Assembly: GCA_048594975.1 (NCBI GenBank)
Contig: JBMDXQ010000027.1
Span: 62,001-126,000 of the forward strand
Source: JBMDXB01 sp048594975
GTDB lineage: Bacteria; Acidobacteriota; Vicinamibacteria; Vicinamibacterales; 2-12-FULL-66-21
Length of the DNA stretch: 64,000 nt
Direction: 5' to 3'
In this document: piece after piece, positions 26,559-35,427 of the stretch
Layout: the number at the start of each line of letters is the position of its first letter
Position numbering within the stretch: position 1 is the first letter of the stretch
The notes under the pieces: generated by a model
The model's input: the letters and a program-made list of their open reading frames with translations, nothing else
Database searches by the model: none
Told to the model about the DNA's origin: nothing
Made by a program: the position numbers and the translations under genes

Positions 26559-26921
26559 ATGAGTCTGCTGCGCTCCGCCGTCGTCTGGCTCGTCGTGATC
26601 GTCGCAAGCGGTGCCGTTCCCGTAGCCGCGACCTGCTTCGAGGGCGCGAACGGCTGCGGAGAAACGTGCGCGCGCTGCTGGTGCAAGCAGCATTCTGCGG
26701 ATGACGCGCTGCGGCCGCGCTGCCCGTGTTGCCAGCCGCCGGGCAGCGCCGCCCTCATCACTTTGCTACCGCCCGCGGTCCTGCCCGCATCGACGCTTGT
26801 CCCCTGTCCCACGACGGGCCGCCGTCTAGCCGCCGGAGCGGCGGAAGACGCGCACGTGCTGGCGCCGTCCATCTCCGATCCCCCGCCGCGCACGCGTTCC
26901 AGTTCCGACCAGCTTGCATAG
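26559..26921 (+). CDS. secreted Cys-rich peptide heading the metal island
   Basis: 120 residues. A signal peptide (SAVVWLVVIVASGAVPVAA) is followed by a mature segment with eight cysteines in about 35 residues (CFEGANGCGETCARCWCKQH then CPCC) plus His. The C-terminal half is Pro/Ser-rich and low in structure. No known family is recognised. Its location behind an operator-like promoter and ahead of a CusBA-type system suggests periplasmic metal binding. This is inference; a disulfide-bonded structural role is equally possible. Confidence 0.65.
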   Translation: MSLLRSAVVWLVVIVASGAVPVAATCFEGANGCGETCARCWCKQHSADDALRPRCPCCQPPGSAALITLLPPAVLPASTLVPCPTTGRRLAAGAAEDAHVLAPSISDPPPRTRSSSDQLA

Positions 26922-27048
26922 TTCGCGCGGCCGCGTACGTGGCCGCACACGTCGACAACAGGAGGCGCACCATGCGCGCGATTGGCAAGCGCCCGCGTGA
27001 GCACTGCGCAATTCGATCAGACGTTCTCCGCCACGGTCGGCCCACGCC

Positions 27049-27738
27049 GAACCGATTTTCGACCAGGAGACGCTCACGATGGCGATCCGGATCGAGGCGG
27101 ACAACCCGCGATCGGTCCTCAAGCCGGGGATGTTCGTCGACGTCGAGTTCACGATCGACGTGCGCGACGCGCTCGTCGTGCCCGCCGACGCGATCGCCGA
27201 TTCGGGACTGCGCAAGACGGTCTTCGTCGATCTCGGCGACGGCTACTTCGAGCCGCGGCAGGTGGACACCGGCTGGCGGATCGGCGATCTCGTCGAGGTG
27301 ACGAAGGGGCTCATGCCGGGCGAGCGAATCGTGATCTCGGGCACGTTCCTCATCGACTCGGAGAGCCGCATGAAGGCCGCGGCACAGGGCATCTTCGGGG
27401 AGGCGGCCGAGGATCCGGTCTGCGGCATGCAGGTGGATCAGGCGCGCGCGGCGGCGGGCGGCCGGATGGTGGAGCACGGTGGCCGCAAGTACCACTTCTG
27501 CGCCGACGCCTGCCGCGATTCGTTCGTGCAGGACCCCGACCGCTATCTGAAGCGCGGGGCGGGTCCGGCGGGCGACGCGAAGGCGGCGGCAACGTCGAAG
27601 GATCCGGTCTGCGGCATGGCGGTCGACGAGGGGGCGGCACGGCAGGCCGGCCTGGTGCGCGAGCGCGACGGCCGCACGTATTTCTTCTGCAGCGCGCAGT
27701 GCAAGACGACGTTCGACGCCGGGGCGAGGAAGCGGTGA
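27049..27738 (+). pseudogene. N-terminally truncated CusB-like adaptor with two YHS domains
   Basis: Homology to CusB-type adaptors begins abruptly at about 27049 (PIFDQETLTMAIRIEADNP) and covers only the last beta-barrel/membrane-proximal part (to about 27400). Two YHS domains follow, DPVCGMQVD...YHFCADACRDSF and DPVCGMAVD...YFFCSAQCKTTF, each with a CxxxC-type metal site. The frame upstream closes at TGA 26998-27000. ATG 27079 with AGGAGA eight bases before it could still express a 219-residue YHS protein. A strong AGGAGG plus ATG at 26972 opens a different frame, so a deletion seems to have fused another gene's start to mid-CusB. The full-length paralogue is at 40956. Confidence 0.75.
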
Positions 27739-27742
27739 CGCC

Positions 27743-30700
27743 GTGATCACGCGGATCATCGACTTCTCCGTCCGCAACCGGTTTCTCGTGCTCGTCCTCG
27801 CGGCGGCCTCCGCGGTGGCCGGCGCGTGGTCGCTGCGCCGCGTCTCCTTGGACGCGATCCCGGATCTCAGCGACACCCAGGTCATCATCTATTCGAAATG
27901 GGATCGCAGCCCGGATCTGGTCGACGCGCAGGTGACCTATCCGATTGTCAGCGCGATGCTCGGTGCGCCACACGTTCGGGCGGTGCGCGGGTTCTCGGAT
28001 TTCGGCTACTCGTTCGTCTACGTCATCTTCGAGGACGGCGTCGACATCTACTGGGCGCGGACCCGCACGCTCGAGTACCTGTCGGCGGTGCTGCCCCGCC
28101 TCCCGGAAGACGCGCGCACCGAGCTCGGGCCGGATGCCACCGGGCTCGGCTGGGTGTACCAGTACGCGCTGGTCGATCGCTCCGGCAAGCACAGCCTGGC
28201 GGACCTGCGCTCGTACCAGGACTGGTACCTCCGCTATTACCTGAAAGCCGTGCCCGGCGTCGCCGAGGTCGCGTCGGTTGGCGGATTCGGTCGGCAGTAC
28301 CAGGTGAACGTGGACCCGAACCGCCTGCGCAACTACGGGCTCTCGATCCAGCGCGTCGTCGACGCCGTCCGCGGCGGCAATACGGAAACCGGCGGCCGCC
28401 TGATCGAGTTCGGCGGCACCGAGTACATGATCCGCGGGCGCGGCTACGCCCAGTCGATCGCCGACTTCGAGAGCATTGTCGTATCGGCGAGCGCGAGCGG
28501 CACCCCGATCAGGATCCGCGACATCGGCCAGGTGACAGTCGGACCGGATCTGCGCCGGGGGGTGGCGGACCTCGACGGCATCGGCGAAGCGGTCTCCGGC
28601 ATCATCGTGATGCGCCACGGCGAGAACGCCCTCGACGTCATCGATCGGGTGAAGGAGAGGATCCGGCAGATCACACCCGGTCTGCCGGAAGGCGTCGAGA
28701 TCATCCCGGTGTACGACCGCTCGGCGCTGATCCGCCGCGCCATCTCCAACGTCACCGAGACCCTCGTCGAGGTGATCCTGGTCGTCGTCTTCGTCGTGCT
28801 GCTGTTCCTCTGGCACGTGCCGAGCGCGCTCATCCCGCTCATGACGATTCCCGTCGCGGTGCTGGTCTCGTTCATCCCCTTCCGCGCGATGGGGATCACG
28901 GCCAACATCATGTCGCTCGGTGGCCTCGCCATTGCCATGGGCGAGCTGGTCGATGCTGCGATCGTGGTCGTCGAGCAGACGCACAAGAAGCTCGAGGACG
29001 CCCAGCGCAGCGCACGGGTCGTCGACTACCGCCCGGTCGTCGTCGAAGCCGTGAAGGAGGTGGCGCCGGCCAGCTTCTTCGCGCTGCTGGTGATTGCCGT
29101 GTCGTTCCTGCCCATCCTCACGCTCGAGGCGCAGGAAGGCCGCCTGTTCAAGCCGCTCGCGTACACCAAGACGCTGGCAATGATCGTCGCCGCGTGCCTC
29201 GCGATCACGCTCGATCCGGCGCTGCGGCTCGTCTTCGCGCGGTTCCGCCGCTTCAGCTTCCGCCCGCTCTGGCTGGCGCGCGGGGTGAACGCGCTGCTCG
29301 TCGGTCGGATCCGTTCGGAAGACAGCCATCCCCTCAGCCGCTTCCTGATGCGCGTCTACGAACCGGTGGTCCGATGGTCGCTGCGCTGGAAGTGGTCGGT
29401 GATCGGCGGCGCGCTGGTGCTGGTGCTGCTCACCGTGCCGGTCTTCATGCGCCTCGGATCGGAGTTCATGCCGCCGCTCGACGAAGGATCGCTGTTCTAC
29501 ATGCCGACGACGATGCCGGGCATCTCGATCAGCGAGGCGCAGAACCTGCTGCAGGTGAGCGACCGGGCGATCCGGCAGTTCCCGGAGGTCGATCGCGTGC
29601 TCGGGAAGGCGGGGCGCGCCGACACCAGCACCGACCCGGCGCCGCTGTCGATGCTGGAGACGGTCATCACGCTCAAACAGGTGTCCGAGTGGCGCCGCGT
29701 CGACACCTGGTACTCGGCCTGGGCGCCACGGTGGCTCGCCTCCGTCCTGCGGCACGTCACGCCGGATCACATCTCGCAGGACGAGCTCGTGGACCAGATG
29801 AACCGCGCCCTGCAGTACCCCGGCGTCTCCAATGCCTGGACGATGCCGATCAAGGCGCGCATCGACATGCTCACGACCGGCATCCGCACGCCCGTCGGGC
29901 TGAAGATCGCCGGCAGCCGCTACGAGGTCATCGAAGAGATCGGCACGAAGATCGAAGCGCTGCTCCCGTCGGTGCCGGGGACGCGCAACGTGTTCGCCGA
30001 GCGCGCCGGCAGCGGGTTCTTCCTCGACATCGAGTGGAACCGCGACGCCCTCGCGCGATACGGCTTGAGCATCGCCGAGGCCCAGGCCGTCGTGCAGAAC
30101 GCCATCGGTGGCGAGAACGTGACGACCACGATCGAGGGACGGGAACGCTACCCGGTCAACGTCCGGTACATGCGCGACTTCCGATCCGACCTCGATGCGC
30201 TCGGCCGGGTCCTCGTCCCGGCGGCCGAAGGGCAGCGGCAGATCCCGCTCAACAGCCTGGCCAGGATCACGATCGCCAGCGGCCCGTCGATGATCCGCAA
30301 CGAGGACGGCCTGCTGACCGGCTACGTGTTCGTCGACGTCGCCGGCCGCGACGTGAACGGATACGTCGAGGAGGCCCGTCGCATCGTGAACGAGCGGATC
30401 CAGCTGCCCCCGGGTTATGCCGTCCTCTGGAGCGGACAGTACGAAGCCATGACCCGCGTCCGCCAGCGGCTGATGTACATCATCCCGCTCACCCTGTTCC
30501 TCGTCTTCCTGCTGCTCTACATGAACACGCGGTCGATCGTGAAGACGGCCGTCGTCGCCCTCGCGGTGCCGTTCTCAGCCATCGGTGCGGTCTGGTACCT
30601 GTATCTGCTGGGGTACAACATGAGCATCGCGGTCTGGGTCGGCCTGATCGCGCTCATGGGCGTCGATGCCGAGACCGGCGTGTTCATGCTGCTGTACCTG

Positions 30701-31051
30701 GATCTCGCCTACGAACGCGCGAAGCGCGACGGCAGGCTGAGATCGCTCGCAGAGCTGCAGGAGGCGGTGGTCCAGGGTGCGGCCAAACGCCTGCGCCCGA
30801 AGTTCATGACGATGGCGACGACGTTCATCGGCTTCATCCCGATCATGTGGGCGACGGGGACCGGATCCGACGTCTGGAAGCGGATCGCGGCGCCCATGGT
30901 CGGTGGGATTCTGACGTCGTTCCTGCTGGAACTCATCGTGTACCCCGCCATCTACGAGATCTGGAAGTGGCACACCGAGGTGAAACACCAGCCGATGGGT
31001 GCCGTCGCCGATGCGACGGCGGCCGTGGGCGCCCCTTACCAGGGCGTGTGA
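27743..31051 (+). CDS. cusA: CusA/CzcA-type heavy-metal RND efflux pump
   Basis: 1102 residues. The N-terminal RIIDFSVRNRFLVLVLAAA, then VSLDAIPDLSDTQVIIYSKWDRSPDLV, GFSDFGYSFVYVIFEDGVDIYWAR and GGFGRQYQVNVDP, are diagnostic of the HME-RND family, closest to CusA (Cu/Ag). TM4 carries GLAIAMGELVDAAIVVVEQ with the acidic relay residues. GTG 27743 follows the adaptor remnant by four bases, so they were one operon. With the adjacent adaptor broken, pumping across the envelope would need the adaptor at 40956 and an outer-membrane channel from elsewhere. Confidence 0.9.
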   Translation: MITRIIDFSVRNRFLVLVLAAASAVAGAWSLRRVSLDAIPDLSDTQVIIYSKWDRSPDLVDAQVTYPIVSAMLGAPHVRAVRGFSDFGYSFVYVIFEDGVDIYWARTRTLEYLSAVLPRLPEDARTELGPDATGLGWVYQYALVDRSGKHSLADLRSYQDWYLRYYLKAVPGVAEVASVGGFGRQYQVNVDPNRLRNYGLSIQRVVDAVRGGNTETGGRLIEFGGTEYMIRGRGYAQSIADFESIVVSASASGTPIRIRDIGQVTVGPDLRRGVADLDGIGEAVSGIIVMRHGENALDVIDRVKERIRQITPGLPEGVEIIPVYDRSALIRRAISNVTETLVEVILVVVFVVLLFLWHVPSALIPLMTIPVAVLVSFIPFRAMGITANIMSLGGLAIAMGELVDAAIVVVEQTHKKLEDAQRSARVVDYRPVVVEAVKEVAPASFFALLVIAVSFLPILTLEAQEGRLFKPLAYTKTLAMIVAACLAITLDPALRLVFARFRRFSFRPLWLARGVNALLVGRIRSEDSHPLSRFLMRVYEPVVRWSLRWKWSVIGGALVLVLLTVPVFMRLGSEFMPPLDEGSLFYMPTTMPGISISEAQNLLQVSDRAIRQFPEVDRVLGKAGRADTSTDPAPLSMLETVITLKQVSEWRRVDTWYSAWAPRWLASVLRHVTPDHISQDELVDQMNRALQYPGVSNAWTMPIKARIDMLTTGIRTPVGLKIAGSRYEVIEEIGTKIEALLPSVPGTRNVFAERAGSGFFLDIEWNRDALARYGLSIAEAQAVVQNAIGGENVTTTIEGRERYPVNVRYMRDFRSDLDALGRVLVPAAEGQRQIPLNSLARITIASGPSMIRNEDGLLTGYVFVDVAGRDVNGYVEEARRIVNERIQLPPGYAVLWSGQYEAMTRVRQRLMYIIPLTLFLVFLLLYMNTRSIVKTAVVALAVPFSAIGAVWYLYLLGYNMSIAVWVGLIALMGVDAETGVFMLLYLDLAYERAKRDGRLRSLAELQEAVVQGAAKRLRPKFMTMATTFIGFIPIMWATGTGSDVWKRIAAPMVGGILTSFLLELIVYPAIYEIWKWHTEVKHQPMGAVADATAAVGAPYQGV

Positions 31052-31079
31052 CACAAGACCCGCCCACCCCGTAGGTCCC

Positions 31080-31185
31080 GGTACTTCAGTACCTTCTCGG
31101 CGTCCTGCCGCAGGTACCCCCGACTGATCCGTTCAGTACTTTCGGCAAATTGTTGAGCCGCGTGCCACGACTCATAGTGAGTCGT
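31080..31185 (+). other. string of four hairpins upstream of the PilZ gene
   Basis: GGTACT-TC-AGTACC (31080-31093), CCTG-CCG-CAGG (31104-31114), ACTGA-TCCGT-TCAGT (31123-31137) and ACGACTCA-TAG-TGAGTCGT (31167-31185). The segment TTCAGTACCTTC also recurs as TTCAGTACTTTC 46 bases later. This 135-base gap after cusA may be a structured leader or a cluster of regulator sites. The first hairpin could also terminate cusA. Confidence 0.5.
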
Positions 31186-31186
31186 C

Positions 31187-31552
31187 GTGGTCGACTTGGC
31201 GAACAACAAGGCACAACGACGCTCGTCGCGGTATCCCATCACCGCGCCGATGCGCTTTCGCGAGAGCGACGGCCCGTGGCACGACGGAACGACGCTGAAC
31301 ATCAGCGCTCGTGGGCTCCTGTTCCGCGCGAGTGTGTCGGTTCCACTCTCGCGCGTCCTCGAAGTTCACGTTCCACCGCTCCCGAGAGAATCATTCGCCG
31401 GGCACGTGCTCTGTTGGGGAACTGTCGTGAGAACGGAGGCGGTGCCGGGCGCCGGCGACACGTTGATCGCCATGACGATAGAGCAATTCCAGCTGCGGCG
31501 GACGGAACCGGACCCACCGTCCAGCGAGCTGAGAACGGCGGTTCATCGGTAA
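31187..31552 (+). CDS. PilZ domain protein
   Basis: About 121 residues. Both c-di-GMP-binding signatures are recognisable: an Arg-rich RRSSRYPI (RxxxR) at about 11-18 and NISARGLLF (D/NxSxxG) at about 38-46, followed by a beta-barrel. No ATG is available before the RxxxR motif, so the start is GTG 31187 or the following TTG, immediately after the last hairpin of the leader. It probably senses c-di-GMP. A placement between cusA and the secreted oxidases hints at control of surface or biofilm functions; that is inference. Confidence 0.75.
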   Translation: MVDLANNKAQRRSSRYPITAPMRFRESDGPWHDGTTLNISARGLLFRASVSVPLSRVLEVHVPPLPRESFAGHVLCWGTVVRTEAVPGAGDTLIAMTIEQFQLRRTEPDPPSSELRTAVHR

Positions 31553-31576
31553 CCAGTGGTCTACCAAGGAGTGGGT

Positions 31577-34500
31577 ATGGGCAGGCACAAGGTGTTGCGC
31601 CTCACCGTGACCGCTACAGCACTCGCAGTGGGTGTGTGGGGAACGGTCCTGAGTGGCGCGGCGCAGAAGCTGAAGGGAACCGACACCGGCAAGCGCAGCG
31701 ACCGTCAGATCACGGTCGTTGACGCAGCCGGGCGAAAGCACACGCGCATGAAGCCGATCACGCTGCAGGAGAGGCAGGCCGCGGCGGCCCGCCTGCAGGC
31801 GAAGCGTGACGCGGTGGTCGCACGCGCGAAGGCGGCGCGCGATGCAGCGATCGGCACGCCACAGGAAGCGCAGGCGCAGGCGGCGTACCTGGTCGCGCTG
31901 GCGGCAGTGGGCCCGCTCGGCTCCCTCGAGTATCTCGTGGGCGCCAATGGCGAGCTGTTTCCTGACTACTCGGGCTTCACGCCCAACTATGCGAACAGCC
32001 CGATGCCGACGGTGAACCCCGACGGCTCACTCACGGGAGGCATTCGCAAGTTCGTCGATACGCTGCCGGGACTCGATGCGCCGAACAACCTGGGCCAGAT
32101 GATCCCGATCGCAGTGCCGGACCGGACCTCGTACCCTGGCGCCGACTACTACGTCATTGAGCTGGTCGAGTACACGAAACAGATGCACAGCGACCTGCCG
32201 CCGACGACGCTGCGTGGATACCGGCAGGTGAACACCCCAAGCGGCGTAGCAGCCGACCCGCAGTACCTAGGGCCGGCGATCGTGGCGAGAAAGGGCGTTC
32301 CCGTACGCATCACGTTCAGAAACAGCCTGCCCGCCGGCGGCGGCGGCAACCTGTTCCTGCCGGTGGATGCCAGCGTGATGGGCGCGGGCCCCGGCCCGAA
32401 CTACACGGGCGCGGAGCCACCCGACGTCGCCTGCCAGAAAAGACCGGGGATGCCGGTGCCGCAAGGCTGCTACACCGAGAACCGGGCGACGATCCACCTG
32501 CACGGCGGGGTCACCCCGTGGATCAGCGACGGCACGCCGTTCCAGTGGATCACGCCGGCGACCGACACGACCGAGTACCCCGCCGGCGTCAGCGTCTACA
32601 ACGTGCCGGACATGGCGAATCCGGGAAAGCCTGGCACGACCAACACGGGCGAGCAGACCTTCTACTACACGAACGACCAGTCCGCGCGGCTGATGTTCTA
32701 TCACGACCACGCGCACGGCACGACGCGGCTGAACGTCTACGCCGGGATGGCGGCCGCCTACCTGCTGCAGGATGAAACCGAGCTCCAGCTCACTGCCAAC
32801 GGCATCATCCCTCAGGACCAGATTCCGCTCGTCATCCAGGACAAGACGTTCGTCGATGCGACGACCATTCGCACACAGGATCCGACCTGGAGCTGGGGCA
32901 CCGGTGCGACCTACCCATACACGGATCCAACGGGCAGGGTGACGACACTCCGCGAACCGAAGACGGGCGACCTCTGGTGGCCGCACGTGTATCAGCCTGC
33001 TCAGAACCCGTATGACATCTCCGGCCTGAACGCGATGGGCCGCTGGCACTACGGGCCGTGGTTCTGGCCGCCGACGACCGGCATTCCGTACTTGCCGGTG
33101 TCGAACCCGTACTACGACTGCAACGCCGACGGAATGGCTGACGCAACACACCCGTGCGAGCGTCCGTGGCACCCGATCGAGGTCCCCGGCACGCCCAACC
33201 CGTCGTGGGGCGCCGAGGCGTTCCTGGATACGCCGGTCATCAACGGGACCGCATACCCGACGCTGACCGTCGAACCGAAGGCGTACCGGCTCCGCATCCT
33301 CAATGCGGCGCACGACCGGTTCTGGAACCTCCAGTTGTACCGCGCGGATCCAAACGTCACCGTGGGCACCGCCGGCCTGACGGAAGTCAGGATGACGGAG
33401 GCCAACCCCGGCAACCCGCTGCTGTCGGCATTCCCGACCTGGCCGCGCGACGGCCGTGACGGCGGCGTCCCGGATCCCGCGTTCCTCGGACCGAACTTCC
33501 TGCAGATCGGCACCGAGGGGGGCTTCCTGCCGATGCCGACGTGGGTGAACAACCAGCCGATCGCGTGGAACCTGGATCCCACGACGTTCAATTTCGGAAA
33601 CGTCTCGGATCACGCCTTGCTCCTCGGGCCTGCCGAGCGCGCCGACGTCATCGTGGACTTCTCCGGCTACTCAGGGCAGACCCTGATCCTCTATAACGAC
33701 GCGCCCGCGGCCTTCCCGGCGCTCGACGCGCGCAACGACTACTACACGGGCGCGCCGGACCTGACCGACGTCGGCGGCGTTGCCGGCGTACACCCCGGCT
33801 ACGGGCCGAACATCCGCACGATCATGCAGATCAAAGTCGCCGGCGCCGTGACGACGCCCTCCAACTACCAGGGAGATGCTGCGCTGATGGCCGAGTGGGC
33901 GCCGGTCGTGGAGCCAAATCCCGATCCGACGCTTCCGCCGATAGTCACCACGCCCGGCGTGTTCATGCGCTCCCAGGATCCGATCATCGTGGGGCAGACG
34001 GCGTACAACGAGACGTACGGGAGAACCTTCCCGGCCTATTACCCGAACTGGGGCTACGCACGCATCCAGGACTTCTCGATGCGTTTCCAGTCACCGGATG
34101 GTAACTACGCGCGGATTGACTTCAAGACGAAGGCGATCCAGGACGAGATGGGCGAAGCGTTCGACGACTACGGCCGCATGAGCGCAAAGCTCGGTCTCGA
34201 GCAGCCGAACACCGCCGCCGGGATGCAGCGGTTCGTCCTCCAGGGCTTCAACGACCCGCCCACCGAGCTGGTCAAGCTGTCGCAGATGGGCACGCTGATT
34301 GGCGTCGGCGAGGACGGGACGCAGATCTGGAAGATCACGCACAACGGCGTGGACACGCACCCGGTCCACTTCCACCTGTTCCACGTGCAGTTGATCAACC
34401 GCGTGGGCTGGGACGGCGCCATCAGGCTTCCCGACGCGAACGAGCTGGGGTGGAAGGACACCGTGAGGATCAGCCCGCTCGAGGACACGATCGTGGCGCT

Positions 34501-35320
34501 GCGGCCGATCGCGCCTCGGCCCGAGCTCCTGCCGTGGCCGGTGCCGAACAGCATCCGTCCGCTCAACCCGGCGCTGCCGCTCGGGTCGACGCTCGGATTC
34601 ACGAACATCGATCCGCAGGGCAACCCGGTCGCCATCACCAACGACCTCGCGAACTTCGGCTGGGAGTACGTGTGGCACTGCCACATCCTCAGCCACGAAG
34701 AGAACGACATGATGCGTGCCGTGGCGTTCGCCGCTCCGCCGGCGGCGCCGACGCTCACGGTGGGGCCTGCGACGAACCTGGTCGAGCTCCAGTGGGTCGA
34801 CAACTCGGTCACCGCGAGCGGGTTCACGATCCAGCGCGCCTCCGACCAGGCGTTCACGCAGAACGTGGTCACGATCCAGGTCGGCCTGGTGAACAGGTAT
34901 GACGACCACGTGAACCCGCTCAACGGTCCGTTCTACTACCGCATACGCGCCGTGAACACCGTGGGCAGCACCGTCGTCGGCTATCCGACGATCACGGCGG
35001 TCAGCGAGTGGTCGAACTGGGTCGGCCCCGCGCAGGGCGCCACGGCGCTCGCCGTCACGCAGGACATCGCCAGCAGGTCGCCCGTGGTGCTCAGCTGGAA
35101 CTACATTGGTGCGGACGCCGCGTCGGTAATCGGCTGGGTGATCCAGCGTTCGACCACGTCGACGTTCACCAGCCCGACGCAGTGGGTGATTGGGCAGGAA
35201 GTGGAGTACTTCGACACCTCCACCCGGGCCGGCACCCTCTACTACTACCGCGTCGCCCCGTTGACCGTTCTCGGACGGGGTCCGTGGTCCAACACCGTTT
35301 CGATTACTCCACATCGGTGA
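31577..35320 (+). CDS. large secreted multicopper oxidase with C-terminal fibronectin type III domains
   Basis: 1247 residues. The signal peptide is followed by a charged helix (about 45-90). Three cupredoxin domains carry all copper ligands: HLH (307, 309), HDHAH (376-380), HPVHFH (928-933) and WHCHILSHEENDMM (His1034, Cys1035, His1036, His1040, Met1045). These supply the T1 and the trinuclear T2/T3 sites. Two FnIII domains occupy about 1055-1247. Start ATG 31577 has AAGGAG at ideal spacing. It is CotA/PhsA-like, but about twice the usual length. Substrates could be Cu(I), Mn(II) or phenols; the FnIII tail suggests cell-surface or matrix attachment. Confidence 0.9.
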   Translation: MGRHKVLRLTVTATALAVGVWGTVLSGAAQKLKGTDTGKRSDRQITVVDAAGRKHTRMKPITLQERQAAAARLQAKRDAVVARAKAARDAAIGTPQEAQAQAAYLVALAAVGPLGSLEYLVGANGELFPDYSGFTPNYANSPMPTVNPDGSLTGGIRKFVDTLPGLDAPNNLGQMIPIAVPDRTSYPGADYYVIELVEYTKQMHSDLPPTTLRGYRQVNTPSGVAADPQYLGPAIVARKGVPVRITFRNSLPAGGGGNLFLPVDASVMGAGPGPNYTGAEPPDVACQKRPGMPVPQGCYTENRATIHLHGGVTPWISDGTPFQWITPATDTTEYPAGVSVYNVPDMANPGKPGTTNTGEQTFYYTNDQSARLMFYHDHAHGTTRLNVYAGMAAAYLLQDETELQLTANGIIPQDQIPLVIQDKTFVDATTIRTQDPTWSWGTGATYPYTDPTGRVTTLREPKTGDLWWPHVYQPAQNPYDISGLNAMGRWHYGPWFWPPTTGIPYLPVSNPYYDCNADGMADATHPCERPWHPIEVPGTPNPSWGAEAFLDTPVINGTAYPTLTVEPKAYRLRILNAAHDRFWNLQLYRADPNVTVGTAGLTEVRMTEANPGNPLLSAFPTWPRDGRDGGVPDPAFLGPNFLQIGTEGGFLPMPTWVNNQPIAWNLDPTTFNFGNVSDHALLLGPAERADVIVDFSGYSGQTLILYNDAPAAFPALDARNDYYTGAPDLTDVGGVAGVHPGYGPNIRTIMQIKVAGAVTTPSNYQGDAALMAEWAPVVEPNPDPTLPPIVTTPGVFMRSQDPIIVGQTAYNETYGRTFPAYYPNWGYARIQDFSMRFQSPDGNYARIDFKTKAIQDEMGEAFDDYGRMSAKLGLEQPNTAAGMQRFVLQGFNDPPTELVKLSQMGTLIGVGEDGTQIWKITHNGVDTHPVHFHLFHVQLINRVGWDGAIRLPDANELGWKDTVRISPLEDTIVALRPIAPRPELLPWPVPNSIRPLNPALPLGSTLGFTNIDPQGNPVAITNDLANFGWEYVWHCHILSHEENDMMRAVAFAAPPAAPTLTVGPATNLVELQWVDNSVTASGFTIQRASDQAFTQNVVTIQVGLVNRYDDHVNPLNGPFYYRIRAVNTVGSTVVGYPTITAVSEWSNWVGPAQGATALAVTQDIASRSPVVLSWNYIGADAASVIGWVIQRSTTSTFTSPTQWVIGQEVEYFDTSTRAGTLYYYRVAPLTVLGRGPWSNTVSITPHR

Positions 35321-35329
35321 TCGATCGAG

Positions 35330-35356
35330 CCGGGGAGGGAGCCTCTCCCTCCCCGG
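35330..35356 (+). terminator. 12-bp GC hairpin after the first multicopper oxidase
   Basis: CCGGGGAGGGAG (35330-35341), loop CCT, then CTCCCTCCCCGG (35345-35356), nine bases after the TGA. It has no U tract. The same design recurs after the second oxidase at 40889. Confidence 0.6.
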
Positions 35357-35427
35357 ATCTGCCCGGAGGGTTCGCCCGTTTCGACCCCCGAGCCGGAGGG
35401 CCAACAGGCAGCGCGGGGAGAAAATCG

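Noticed and set aside
26998..27000. In-frame TGA upstream of the CusB remnant considered as a second selenocysteine codon
   Set aside because: Sequence before it has no CusB homology and no Cys position is expected there; it is a plain stop at a deletion joint.
31047..31053. TGTGACA after cusA as a second ECF41 site
   Set aside because: No CGTC at 16 bases in the matching direction and no gene start suitably placed.
27826..31074. 1082-codon frame overlapping cusA on the same strand
   Set aside because: Shifted-frame shadow without family motifs; cusA is unambiguous.
31036..31302. 88-codon minus-strand frame with a protein-like stretch (ESWHAAQQFAEST...)
   Set aside because: It overlaps the PilZ start and the hairpin leader, has no ribosome site, and no family is recognised.
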